A DNA stretch of 46,310 nt, from positions 1-46,310 of the forward strand of contig JAIWNE010000171.1 in the NCBI GenBank assembly GCA_025331445.1, read 5' to 3'. Below the pieces are notes generated by a model, which was not told the origin of the DNA, did not search any database, and saw only the letters and a program-made list of their open reading frames with translations. Below, piece by piece: positions 11,091 through 22,605 of this stretch (position 1 is the first letter of the stretch; each line of letters starts with the position of its first letter). The stretch comes from Blakeslea trispora (lineage: Eukaryota > Mucoromycota > Mucoromycetes > Mucorales > Choanephoraceae). The position numbers were made by a program, and so were the translations under genes.

Positions 11091-14000
11091 CCACTGAAAA
11101 TTTATACAATAAATACTAAGTTACAAAATAGATTCTGAACCTTTTTCCCCTTTATTTTTAATTTTTGAAAAAAAAACCATCGACCATGCCCAACAACGTT
11201 CAACTTTGCGCTTCTTGCAATCAGCCAGGCCACAGCCGCAGAACATACAGAGGGTGCCCTCTTAACCCTGCCAATCTTCAAAACGAGCCGACTGCAGCAG
11301 TAGAGACTGTAAGTGCTGAAAATACAAAACTTATAAGTAAATTTTTTAAATATGCTATATTTAATAGAATGACTCTATGGACGTTGATGAAGCTTCTGAA
11401 TTACTCAATTCTGAAAACCAACAAAATGCACGCATGCAATGTTCAGCATGTCATCAGTTTGGACATTTGCGTAGAACCAACCGTCTTTGTCCTTTGTATA
11501 CTCCTCCCAGTATTACCAGAAGCCGTCAAAATAGCGCCAAAGCAGCTATGCAAACCGATGACCTCCCCGAACGACATAGCTTTGGTGGTATGTCACACAG
11601 ATGCTCTTTCTGTCAGGCTTTTATGTGGCCTGAAGAGCGTGCTGAAGGTGGCGTTTCAACTGCCAGATATCAGCTTTGCTGCGGGTTGGGCAGACACGTT
11701 TTGAGCCCCTTAACACCTACTCCTCAATTAATAGCTGATTTGTTGAAGGGCAATGACAATCGTAGCAAGGAGTTCAAGTCAAACATACGTGGATACCACA
11801 ACGCTCTTGAATTCACATCCTTAGGATTAAACCTGGACAGTAGCGTTCAAAACTCACGAGGAGAAGCATACGCCTTCAGAATTCATGGAAGTCTCTACCA
11901 CCGAATTGGATCTCTCCTTCCATCTGAGAATGCAGCACCTGCTTTTGCTCAAATCTATGTGTACGATGCAAGCAACGAAATCAACAATAGACATTCAGTT
12001 GCCAATCATCTTGAGATTCAAACCTTGGGATTGCTTTAAAACTTGATGCATGAAGTCAATCCAATAGTCAGGAATTTCAAGACAATGGCTCAGTTTGTTA
12101 GTGAGAACCCAGACCAGATTTCAGACATTTCGATGGTCTTTAGAGCAGAGGGTGCACCTGACCCCAGAAGATACAACGCACCTACCACTTCCACTGAGGT
12201 TGGTATCTTGCTCTTAGGTAGCGGTAGAAGAGAGGAGGATGAGCAGTCAAAGTACCGCGACATCATCATTCGACCTCAAAATGGAGGTCTACAGAGGATT
12301 AATGAGTTGAACCAGATGTATGACACAATGTCATATGTCTTAATCTTCCCAAAGGGACAGTGTGGTTGGAACAAGGACTATGTGTCTTTGAGCGGAGTGA
12401 AAGTAACTGCTATGCAGTATTATAGCTTTCGTTTAATGTACAGGGGATCAGAACACTGTTTGCATTTGTATGGAAAACTTTTCCATCAGTTCATTGTTGA
12501 CATGTATGCAAAAATTGAGCAATTTCGCTTAAACTTCATACGAAACAATCAATCCAGCCTTCGTTTTGAGTTGTACCGTGGGCTCCAAGATGCAGTTGCT
12601 CATGATGACACAGATGCCAATTCGCTAGGATTGAAAGTAATTCTTCCAAGCACTTTTATCGGAGGGCCAAGACATATGGCTCAACTCTACCAAGATGCAA
12701 TGAGTATCGTAAGAAGGCTTGGCAAGCCTGATTATTTCATCACATTCACTTGCAATCCTACTTGGCCTGAGATCAAGAATGAACTTTTATTTGGACAAAC
12801 TGCTTCTGATCGACCAGACCTTTGTTCTAGATTTTTTCGATTGAAGCTCAAAGAGCTAATGAAAGACCTCACCAAGAATGATATTCTGGGCAAAGTGATC
12901 GGTCATGTTAGCGTGATTGAATTTCAAAAACGTGGGCTGCCTCATGCTCATATTTTGATTATTGTGAGACCTGAAGACAAGTTGAGAAGTGTAGATGATT
13001 ATGACAAGGTGGTATCTGCTGAAATACCAGATCAAGTCAAGTTCCCTTTGGCTTATGAAACGGTTACAAAAAATATGATGCATGGTCCATGTGGCTTGCT
13101 TGATCCCAGAGCTGTGTGCATGAAAGAGGGAAAATGTTCAAAAGGATTCCCTAAGAAATTTGTGGACAGAACTGTTGCTGCTGAGTCTGGATACCCAGTG
13201 TATAGAAGAAGAAGGGATGGCAGAGGTGTTGCTAGAAGGAATGGAGTTATACTGGATGATTCTTGGGTGGTCCCACACAACATCTATCTGTCTACCAAGT
13301 ATGATGCGCACATCAATGTAGAAATTGGCAGTACTGTCTCGGCTGTCAAATACATTTACAAATATGTGTACAAAGGTCATGATAGAGCAAATGTTGTCAT
13401 TAGCAACAATAACAATCAACAACAAAACAGTAGCAGCAGTAGCAATCAAGGCGTAATCGTTCATGACGAGATAAACCATTTTGTGGATGCGCGCTACGTA
13501 TCAGCCCCAGAGGCTGCATGGAGAATATTTGGTTTTTCGCTTCATAAGGAATATCCTTTCCATCAGCGTCTAAGTATACATCTTCCTGGACAATAAGCTG
13601 TGTTTTTCGAAGAAGGTAGCAACCTGAGAGAGGTCTTGGCTTCAAATGCAGTAACTAAGCATACGACTCTCACAGCTTGGTTTGAATGCAACCGGATAGA
13701 CCCTGATGCACGCCAATTTTTGTATACCGAGTTTCCTGAACACTATACATGGCAAAAGAGTGATTGCAAGTGGAAAAAAAGACAAAGAGGCTTGCACGAA
13801 ACCATTGGTAGAATATACTCAGTATCGCCAAGAGAACCTGAGAAGTTTTATCTTCGTTTGCTGCTTAGCCATGTTCGTGGAGCTAAAAGCTTTGAAGAAA
13901 TGAGAACTGTGGATGGAGTGTTGTATGAGACTTTTCAAGCAGCAGCTCGGGCCAGAGGTCTTTTAGCAAATGATGAACAATGGGACCTATGCTTGCTAGA

Positions 14001-15707
14001 GGGTAACACCTTTAAGTCTGCAGTGATGCTTAGGAAGCTGTTTGCGGTTATTCTGTTGTTTTGTGAGCCCTCAGACCCATTAAGACTTTGGAATACACAC
14101 AGAGACAACCTTTCTGATGACTATTTGCAAGCCCAAAGATCTCGATTGACAGAAGAAGTACCTCAGCTGACCGACCAAATGAGGAATGTTGCATACGGTA
14201 ATTCTCTTTTGGATATTGACGATATCTTGAGTTCTCAAAACATTCGCATAGCTGATTTTGATGGATTCGTGTTGCCTGCTGTTGATACTAGAGACAACCA
14301 TTCAAGCGAGTATCGAGGCATGCCCAGAAATGAGAGAGAGCAACGTGAGCTATGTGAAGAAGCAGCAATGTCTATGTTTGATCCTGTAGATTTGCCTTTC
14401 AACGAAAACCAGCGAACAATATTCAATATTGTTATGGAAGCTTTCAATGCAGGTCAAATAGTTGGTGGTGTCCGCGCTCATCTTGACAATAATCTTTTCT
14501 TCCTTGACGGTTTAGGCGGCACAGGAAAGACATACATCTTCAATGCTATACTTCAGGCTGTTAGACGAACAAGAAATATTGCTCTCTCAGTCGCAGTTAG
14601 CGGAACAGCCGCTCTTCTTTTAGAGGGTGGTTCTACAGCGCACTCAAGATTCAAAATACCCATTAGTTGTAGTGCAACTTCGGTCTGTAACATGAGACCT
14701 AATTCCATAGCTGCTAACTTGGTAACACTTTCAGCTGTAATTGTATGGAACGAAGCTTCGATGATTAGCCGAGATGTTCTGGAAACAGTAGATAGATCAT
14801 TTAGAGATATAATGAAAAAGAAAGACCAAAGACTATCTCAGGTACCCTTTGGTGGTAAACTCATTGTGTTTGGCGGAGACTTTCGTCAAGTTTTGCCAAT
14901 CGTGCCCAACGGAAGCAAAGACGAGATTATTGAAGCAAGTGTTTTGACCTCGCCTCTCTAGACTCGAGTAAAGGTGCTTCGATTAACCACGAATATGAGA
15001 GTACAGCAGGCTCTATCTTTGAATGACTCCAACTCGGCTCAGATTTTGCAAGAATTTTCCACATTCTTACTCTCTATTGGCAATGGCTCTTACCCTACTC
15101 TTCCACCAACACTTGACACCATTCGCATCCTAGATCATATGCTTTTACCAGGCAATAGCATCTCTGATCTTTGTAAGCATGTGTATAACGACTTTGAGTA
15201 AGCAGTAGATGTCGAACCCGAAAACTTAGTTTCGAGGGCTATCTTAACGCCAACCAACACCAACGTTGCTGAGGTTAACAATTTGTTGTTGAGCAAGTTT
15301 CCCGGTGAATGCAAAGAGTACCTCAGTACTGATACTGCATTGAATGAAGATGATGCGTTAATACTGCCACCAGAATTTCTTAATTCTTTAGACTGCGGCA
15401 GCATTCCTCCTCACAAGTTGCAAATCAAAGTCGGTTCCCCCGTGATGATGCTAAGAAACTTGGATCCATCACAAGGCATTTGCAATGGAACAAGGATGAT
15501 TTGTCGTGCTTTTATTCCCAACTCTATTCACGCTGAGGTTGCAACAGGTCATCATAGAGGAAAACTTTTTTTGATACCTCGAATTACAATTTATACAGTG
15601 CCTCCAGTCTTAAATCTTATAAACTTTAATTTCTTTTCAAATTTTCCATCATTTAAAATCCCGCTATATTATTAAAAATCCGATAGTAATTTCCAAAATC
15701 TGTGATT

Positions 15708-17888
15708 TTATTGGGTGATTTTATTGTCCACTTTCACTTTTCTGTGTGATAGGTATCTTTTGTTAACAAATTTCTCTAATTCTAGAGAAATTTTTCGGCC
15801 ATCACTACACTCACTGTATGCTTCAATGTAATCCATACACTTCTGGAAATACTTTCTTATATGAGCTGTATTGCCAGCTGTATCCAGAAAGGTCGACACA
15901 TTGGCTTCAAGCGATTTGAAGGTGTAATCACACTTCAAACGGGCTTCTCGCTTGGCATATGACCAATAGTACTCTATCCAGTTACATTCGCAATGATACT
16001 TTGGATAGAGCTCAAAGATGTGACCAGCATCTTCAACAGTTTCTTGCAGTGCGGTTTTTTGAGCCTTGAAGTCTGGGCAACTTTCAAGATAGTGCCTTGC
16101 ACAACACATAGATTGAGCACATGCTGGCTTGCCACAATCCAGCTTCCAGGCTTTGCCTTGCAAATCGCGCCCAAACCACTGGCTTCTTTCTTCCAGGATT
16201 TTTTTTATTCCTATGATTTACCAAGTCAGACTGAGTGCGTAAAATGCCTTAAGCAATTACCTTTGAAGAATCCTTTCTTTAATACCACTGGTCGATTCTT
16301 CTTATCCAACGTGTGGATCTCTTTGTCATAGTAAAATGACTGATTCAGCGTATCGCCGTTAGCCAAAGTAACTAAAGTATCTTTGAACTGATACTTTAGC
16401 CTTTCACTCCATTCTTTTTCGTTGAGCGTCATTCTAGACGCAACCAAAGCATCATCAGCAAATGCACCATGATTGGAACTGTTGTCAAATAGGAAGACAG
16501 CAGTACAATCAGGATGCAAGCTCTCGAAAAGCCCTATGGCATCCTCCTTGAGCTGCTTTGCCATATGTGCGGAAGTCCACCACCCTTCCCTACTGTCTCC
16601 TGCTTTGAAGTAGGTTCTTGAGGACCATCTCATCTGCTTCATAGTTCCATGGCATGGGCACTGGAACTCGCTTACCATGATTGACGAGCCCATGGACTTC
16701 TTGCGGATGTAGTTTTCATCCTCTTGCAACCACAATACTTCTTTTCCTAATTGTAGATACAGAAATGATTAGTAGATGAGCATCAAAGATCTAAACGTAC
16801 TTACCGTCATTTGCATAAAAAGTGCATTCGTCATGAGTAACGAACACAATCTTGCTTTCACCCTCATTCAGCTTTGGCTCAAGAATAGCCTCTTGCTTCT
16901 CTCCAGAGTAAAAGTCTGATCTCCTCATATAGTTAATCATTCGCTTTGACCATTCATTTCTGTAGGCAACTACATCTTCTCTTTCGTGGCCATCGAAATA
17001 CACTGTCTTTTTGTTCTTTCGATAGCTGTAACCCCATTCAACCATATAGTTTGCAATGGTTGAAATGGGGATACAGCTCTTCACACCCAAGACAGAAGGA
17101 ACTGCTTCTTCATCAATGTACTTCTTCAGTACAACGAGAGATCGCTCAGCAGGAGGCATTTGCTTGATCTTCTCAAGGATCATCAACTTCACATCTGAGT
17201 CACTTAAGAGAGATGATCTCTTGACATGGTCGGACAGCTTACCCTGATCAAGAAATTCCTTGACCCACTTGATAATAGTTGCAGCTCTATAAGGCTCTGA
17301 GTTGTCAGGCCAGTAGAGAATAGCAGCTGCCTTTGCAGCTTCACCTTTGTGTACACCTTCAAGACGCTTCATGAAGTAGTACTTCACGGAGAGATACCGA
17401 GCGTTGTTATAGGTATCTCTCTTGTTACCTTCCTTCTGCTTGTTCATTACAGGTGAAACATACTTTTGAAGGTCACCAAGCTTCTCTCTGATCAAGGTGA
17501 TCTCTTTCTCGCGAGCACTGATTTTCATTTCCTTTTTTTCAGGAACAGGCTTTTGCTGAACAGTGATACCAAAGCTCATCAATGTTTGTTCAGGTCTCAC
17601 TTTCTCCTGTTCCTTCTTTCTTCTCCACTTGGTGGTAGTTGATACCCCTTGGTATATACCCTTTCTCTTCGTCAAATTGCTGTTGTTGCATGAGAGAGTG
17701 TTGTTGATGTTTCTCTCTGCAACCTCAACAGATTCCTCACTTTCAATTCTGGCATTGACTTCATCCAAATCAATGCCATCAATGATCCAATCATCACGAT
17801 CCTCTACTTCGTTAACTGTGACGAACTGATTGTTCTCATTTCTGCTTCTGTTCTTGAAAGCTTTTTGTCTAGCGTTAAGTGGAGGCAT
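15708..17888 (-). CDS. IS630/Tc1-like DDE transposase, intact, 690 aa
   Basis: Cut-and-paste transposase. Exons 17888-16805, 16746-16261 and 16210-15708, with introns 16747-16804 (GTAAGT, CTAAT, TTAG) and 16211-16260 (GTAATT...ATAG); spliced length 2073 nt, fully open. The charged N-terminus (KAFKNRSR, KWRRKKEQEK) is probably for DNA binding or nuclear import. A helix-turn-helix-like middle contains STIANYMVEWGYSYRKNKK. The catalytic core has THDECTFYAND (first Asp), FLFDNSSNHGAF (second Asp) and CNWIEYYWSYAKR (Glu in the N-x-x-E-x-x-W context of IS630/Tc1). About 165 residues, including a Cys cluster (SMCCARHYLESC), separate the second Asp from the Glu, much more than the D34E spacing of classic Tc1. 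This type is widespread in fungal genomes as DDE endonuclease-like proteins. All catalytic residues are present. Confidence 0.9.
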
Positions 17889-18082
17889 AATTTTATAATG
17901 TTTAATGAAAATGGAGAAGGGATATTGGGTTTGATGTTTTCTTAATTTATTGTCTGGTATGGTTACACAAATATATTACAGGTTACACACTGCTATAACA
18001 ATATCATATAGAAATTTTTTATTTTTCAAATCTGACCCTCCACCATATAACTCCCAGCCAAAATTTTTAAAAACCGACTAAC

Positions 18083-18223
18083 TTCAAAACCTATCTGCTC
18101 AAAACTTTTGGTGACAAAAACAAAAAGCGAGCCTGAATAACTGTTTAGAAAGGTTTAAAGGATATATATTCAGGCTCGCTTTTTGTTTTTGTCACCAAAA
18201 GTTTTGAGCAGATAGGTTTTGAA
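18083..18223. repeat. perfect 57-bp inverted repeat (hairpin)
   Basis: Arms 18083-18139 and 18167-18223 are exact reverse complements, beginning TTCAAAACCTATCTGCTC, around a 27-nt AT-rich spacer. It lies 40 bp inside the right end of the intact IS630-like transposon, upstream of its transposase start at 17888. There is no counterpart at the left end, so it is not part of the terminal repeats. It may be a subterminal binding/hairpin structure, or a fold-back insertion. Confidence 0.95.
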
Positions 18224-18545
18224 AACTTGTAAAAATTTTCGTTATTTAAAAATGGAGGCACTGTACGACCGTTGAACAAGTTGGTGTTGAGTTTAAGCGA
18301 TGCCAATTTCCTATTCGTCCAGCCTTTGCTATGACAATAAACAAGTCGCAAGGCCAAACCTTAGATTCAGTTGGTCTCTATCTACCTGCACCTGTATTCT
18401 CGCACGGACAACTCTACGTTGCTCTCTCTCGAGTAAAAAGACCAGAAAATATCAAAATTTTAATTACCGCTCCTTCATCAACTCTACCAAACTTAGAGGG
18501 AAAACACACATCAAATATTGTTTATGCTGAAATATTTCGCAATTA

Positions 18546-18837
18546 AGACTTATTCCCTCATCCTATGCCTGATTTATGACCTTTAATCTTTATTTCCAAC
18601 ACAGTACTTCAATCCTTTCTATACTAACGCTTAATCTTATTTATGTTTCATCTATGTCCTATTTATGCCCCGTTTATGCCCCACTTATGCTTTTATTAAT
18701 CTAATAAATCTGTTTATGCCCTATGCTTCATATTAAAAATCTCAACTGTTTAACTGAGTCTAATTTATTTATTCATTACCCGTGAGGGCCCCCGGAGGGC
18801 GACGCCATAGTTGAGCGTAGCGAGACTGCACGGCTAG
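18546..18837 (+). other. Helitron B 3' trailer and terminus
   Basis: After the Rep-Hel stop there are about 290 bp with repeated TTTATGCCC-like words (18655-18725). A G/C-rich segment (18778-18805) follows, then GAGCGTAGCGAGACTGCACGG and the terminal CTAG. Short complementary segments (CCGTG near 18781 and CACGG near 18829; GCC and GGC) could form a loose terminal hairpin, but I see no tight Helitron-style stem. Confidence 0.7.
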
Positions 18838-20789
18838 TTGGCAGAATGGAAATAAAAAAGTACCTTTCCATATACTGTAACTCTTCAACGCTGATACATC
18901 TTTGCAAACTTATAAAACATGCATCCACTAAATGCATTGATGCATTTCTAGTTTGAACGCTTCTCATGTAAGGTACAATTACAATAGGAATAACGTGCAA
19001 TAGAATATGCTACCAATCAACAGCCCGTAGAAATTTACTTTGTGATCAGAAGTGAAATCAAACATGGAAGGAGTTGTCTTTTTACTTTGACTAATCCATT
19101 GGCCAAGTTTATCGCCAAAGATTCTCAGTGTAAAGCCTTTTGTTGTGTCAAACGCATAACTGGACATATTTGCAGGCTTGAACTTCTTTCGGTTGGCTGT
19201 TCCAAAGGATTGAAGACAAGATGACCTATTCCATGACCTAACATATGCAACTCGTCGCCAAGGAGGAATTCGGGCTGAAGAAAACAAGTTATATGACTGT
19301 GGTGTGATATGCCTTACAATGTCTCCTTCAATCAAGCTATCAGCAGTACGATCATCGCCAACACCAAAGAAATACTTTCCATTTGTGATGTTTTGACGAT
19401 AACTATCTGCTCTCACATCACAGATACGACAACCGTATGTACCTGTGTGGCCACCGAAATGAATGATCTCAGCAATGCCTGGTATGTCGCCAGTAAAACC
19501 GAGTATTGCGACCTTACCATTGAACTTTTCGACACCATCACGCTTAATAATCAGGCCACGACGATACAACTGATTAACTTCGGCTATCAAAGGTTGCAAA
19601 AAAGACAAAAGCATTTTAGGCTTTCCTGGACAGATGGCTATTTGAATCTTGTTTTTTTCTTTTGTTCTACAAAGTTCAAAGCAAAGTAATTTATTATGTT
19701 TGATGAGGGTAAACATGAATCTATGTTTGTGCCTATACTCAGGATGAATGTTTAGAATTAGGCATTTAATTTTGACTTGGTGTGCTTTTTATACATGCTT
19801 TGGCTGATATCCATCAACAAAAATCAACAAACAAATCGTATTGTCCTCTAAAACTCTTTCGTTCAACAAACGTTGATATGCGGCACCTGAAAAGACATTT
19901 CAATACGGGTTGTTTGATGCTGATTGATCAAAGAGATGATTGCATTAATCCAGCATATAGCTTTGCTTTAAGTCTGTATGAGATCCCGTTAAAGTATTGG
20001 CAATTGAAGTGTAGGCCATTGTGCTTTCAGATTTCAAACAGGGCAGAGGCCTCTTTGAAACGCGTTCAGTTTTATTTCTAGCTTCTTCAACTTATGCAAT
20101 GTTGCTGTAACGAGAGCGCTGACATAGTTCGTATTGGCAGTTTAAGACATCCGGATTGTCAATAGAAAACATGTGACACCCATTCGAACAGATCTCATGT
20201 TTAAGGATTGGGGTCCAGTTTTTGTAGATAAAACGACCGTAAGTGTCAGATGATTTAAAGAGGTTTTCATTCAAAAGATCTTCTACACATAAAAAGTCAT
20301 CAGCTTGAAAAAATTAGACTTACTTTCAATATAAAGCATCATCTAAACGCATTGGCATAATCTTTTTGTTAAGATACTTGACAATCTTTCTTCGACCTTG
20401 ACGAGAGACATTGAGTTTGTGCAGTAAATGCAGAAACCCATTGTTTTTACATCAATTTGACTAATGTTGCAGCTGTCAATCCATTCTCTAGTAATTAATT
20501 CATCATTTAAAGGAGATGTTTCATTTACATTTTTTGTCATTGATTGTGTGATGTTTAAGTTATTTAATGACTCTTCTATGACAATTGAAGATTGCTCTAC
20601 AACTGAATTGTTATTACTGTCTACCATCTCAATGTCTTCAGTCACAAAATCAGCTTGGCTAACATGTTGAATTTGAGCAGCATCGTATGCTCTTTCGGCA
20701 GCTCTTCTAACACATCAAAACTTTCTTTTGTGAGCATCAAGCTCGGCAATGCTAATGAAAGTAGCATAACAGGGAGGACAGTGGAACAT
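18838..20789 (-). pseudogene. CACTA/Tnp2-like transposase, N-terminal and core part
   Basis: Starts at 20789 with a C2H2-like finger (MFHCPPCYATF ... ELDAHKRKF), followed by a TGA where Arg or Cys is expected. An acidic, Ser/Asn-rich linker (20343-20645) follows. A frameshift leads to a 41-nt intron (20283-20323, GTAAGT...GTAG) and a Cys pair region (EICSNGCHMF ... NCQYELCQRSRY, about 20120-20200). After broken sequence with LLIFVDGYQP, a 245-codon frame (18979-19716) has LSFLQPLIAEVNQLYRRGL, GFTGDIPGIAEIIHFGGH and GCRICDV, hallmarks of Tnp2/transposase_21. A last shifted piece (18838-18995, EELQYMERYFFISILP) runs exactly into the 3' end of Helitron B and continues at 10798. No CACTA terminal repeats were found. 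Confidence 0.75.
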
Positions 20790-21450
20790 TTTAAAAGGGT
20801 GTGATGTGATGTGTGATTATAACGAATTTGGAAATAAAAATTGGTTTATGATTGCAAGAAGATCTCTATTTACAAAATAAAAAATAATAAAGAGCGTTTT
20901 CTCTAAAACATCCATAAAAGGAAGTGACTAGAAAATTTAGAAAATAACAGTTGCTATATTAGCTTTCGATGTGCAACTATTGATAAAATTTACTTTTATA
21001 AGTTATGCATTTCAACAAGGCTAATAATAACTATAAGCAGTCTATAATGAAAGTCTTTTTTTAAATCTTTTTGTTTAAAATAAACTTTTGGTTTCTTTTA
21101 TAGATACGCCCCTTTTTTGCTTACCCTTTAAATTTTATATTTTAAAATGTAGCTCGCTCAGATTGTTTCAGAGGTATAGCGAACAGTGAATTGAATAAGC
21201 TTAATTTCATAAATCAAACTTTTCGTTTAATGAAAAGAGGGATGGCTTAACTACACTAAAATCGAATTGACTAAGCTTTTTTAATTACAGTGCTTCGGGT
21301 CTTAAACCTGGAGAAAAAAAGCTCATCTATGAGATCTTTCAGAGGGACCAAAAGTGAATGAATTCATATAAAATCGCATAACATTCATTTTTAATACCTT
21401 TCTAAACAAAAGTTATCATTTACTTTCTTGATTGGCATAAAAATAGAATA
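20790..21450. other. AT-rich spacer without gene
   Basis: No coding motif and no recognisable element end. It lies between the CACTA transposase start and the MULE left end; it may contain the CACTA 5' leader, but no CACTA terminal motif is seen. Confidence 0.6.
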
Positions 21451-21540
21451 AAGTTCCCCACGCTAACATTTTGGCCTTTCAGTGAGGTAGCTATATTTCA
21501 GCCAATGAAAATAGCGCAAATTCGAAGCCCGAAAAAGAAT
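21451..21540 (+). repeat. MULE left terminal inverted repeat (interrupted)
   Basis: Matches the reverse complement of 30812-30901 and continues after gypsy B at 25901-25912. It is cut by the retrotransposon at a GAAT site. Confidence 0.92.
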
Positions 21541-21636
21541 TGTCTGATCCTGACTATTTAGTAATCTGACTTATAATCTGAAAAAAAATATCTTTCTTTC
21601 TCCTTTTATATACCTCTGCTACCGCCAGATAATACA
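21541..21636 (+). repeat. 5' LTR of gypsy B (96 bp)
   Basis: TGTCTGATCC ... GATAATACA, same length as the 3' LTR and alignable without gaps. It contains TTTTATATA, a possible TATA box. Very short for a gypsy LTR. Confidence 0.95.
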
Positions 21637-21652
21637 TGGTGAGGCTCCCAAT
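21637..21652 (+). promoter_or_regulatory. gypsy B primer-binding-site candidate
   Basis: TGGTGAGGCTCCCAAT immediately follows the 5' LTR. The same TGGTGAGGCT-x-CCAAT occurs 5 nt after the 5' LTR of gypsy A. The leading TGG fits pairing to a tRNA 3' CCA end. I cannot name the tRNA; it does not look like the common initiator-Met site. Confidence 0.7.
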
Positions 21653-21669
21653 TAACACCCGAAAGATCC

Positions 21670-22605
21670 ATGACAGACGACAATAAATCAGAACCTGATT
21701 TCGCAGAGATCGTCCAGGATATGGACACTACTATCCACAACAACAACCGTCTTGAGCGATACTTTGATCGCCAAGCCCTCAAAGACATCGCAATGACACC
21801 CTTCACCTTTGGAACCAGTATGCGCATATGGTTGATCGAATTTGAACAACAAGCAGATTTTGCAGGCATGGAAAACATGACTGACTGTATTCGAGTCATC
21901 GGTCAGTTCATGCCTCCTTATATCAGACGTTGGCTACCAACTGGTCCAACTTCTGTTAAAACTTCTTGGCCGTTGTTTAAAGAAGCACCACATGCACAGT
22001 TTGGGATTGACACATCCACCTAAGTCAGAGAGATCAAAAGACGACTTCGCAATTGCAAGCAAAAGAAGGACGAATCAATTCAGCTTCATAGTGCTAACTG
22101 GAAACATCTACTATCACTACTTCCTGTAAATTCAATTGATAAAGATGAACAACGACTAATGTACATTCGTTCTCTATACCAAGATAGTCTTCGTACTCAT
22201 CTGGCAAGCATTGTAGTCCTGAGAATATAAGATTTTATAAAAACATCAACTTCCATTAATGCTGATTCAGGTATAGAGACCCGCCAGGTCAACAAGGCAG
22301 CACCTGTACCTCATGCTACCCCTGAGGAAGTTCGCGAAGACGACTCCATGGATATCGATTTTGTGGGAAAGTACACTCCAAGGAAGAGGTGGAATAAAAA
22401 CATAATAAACCAAACAAACAGTACCCAACAACTCAAAAGGTCACAAAACCTCCTCGCTTGTATAACAAGCAGGGACAATCAGTGTATGGCTATTGCCAAT
22501 AACTTCAAAGAAACGTTGACTGCCCGCAACAAAAAACTGGTAGAACAAAAGTACACAATGTCCATCAAATTCAACAAAAGCACAACAAGGACGAAGTTGA
22601 CCTAG
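21670..22605 (+). pseudogene. gag: gypsy B gag
   Basis: Gag polyprotein, frame 1, start at 21670, 30 nt downstream of the primer site. The capsid core (MRIWLIEFEQQADFAG, SVKTSWPLF, QLHSANWKHLL) aligns with gypsy A. In-frame TAA stops occur at about 22021 and 22228. A DSMDIDFVGKY segment precedes the C-terminal region; the expected nucleocapsid zinc knuckle is only partly visible, in the pol frame (about 22470-22530), and some of its Cys/His are missing. Gag and pol frames differ by -1. Confidence 0.8.

Larger units (their letters stand above)
15596..18263 (-). mobile_element. IS630/Tc1-like DNA transposon, apparently intact
   Basis: A 2668-bp transposon inserted in the Helitron B helicase coding sequence. 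The ends are inverted repeats CAGTGCCTCCA (15596-15606 and, reverse complemented, 18253-18263), followed by a weaker match. A TA dinucleotide flanks both sides (15594-15595 and 18264-18265), the target-site signature of the IS630-Tc1-mariner superfamily. Deleting the element with one TA restores the helicase frame, so the boundaries are secure. It holds one three-exon transposase gene with no stops or shifts, and near its right end a perfect 57-bp inverted repeat. Confidence 0.92.
11186..18543 (+). pseudogene. Helitron B Rep-Hel (HUH endonuclease + PIF1 helicase)
   Basis: Rep-Hel protein of about 1540 codons that would nick, replicate and unwind the element. Start ATG at 11186; intron 11309-11367 (GTAAGT...ATAG, phase 0). 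Two zinc knuckles flank it (CASCNQPGH and CSACHQFGH). The Helitron_like_N core has the HUH motif LPHAHIL (12940-12951) and the two-Tyr motif KYIYKYVYKG (13348-13377). A Asn/Gln/Ser-rich linker leads to the PIF1 helicase: Walker A GLGGTGKT (14509-14532), Walker B IVWNEA (14740-14757, Asp to Asn), GGDFRQV, and after the nested transposon [11 protein letters not shown] and [11 protein letters not shown] (18331-18430). The whole coding length from 11368 to 15595 is one frame broken only by stops at 12037, 13594, 14959 and 15199. Removing the insert plus one TA restores the frame exactly. Confidence 0.92.
10799..18837 (+). mobile_element. Helitron B, with nested IS630-like transposon
   Basis: Rolling-circle transposon on the plus strand. 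The 3' end is CTAG (18834-18837) followed by T, preceded by GAGCGTAGCGAG as in Helitrons A and C. The 5' terminus is probably TCTATTTAAGCG at 10799 after an A. There the CACTA transposase frame stops, and it resumes right after the Helitron 3' end at 18838. This 5' call is less certain than the 3' end; A|TC at 10859 is an alternative. It carries paired 5' hairpin units and one long Rep-Hel gene. Helitron B is a different family from A and C: proteins are alignable but well diverged. Without the nested element it would be about 5.4 kb. Confidence 0.8.
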
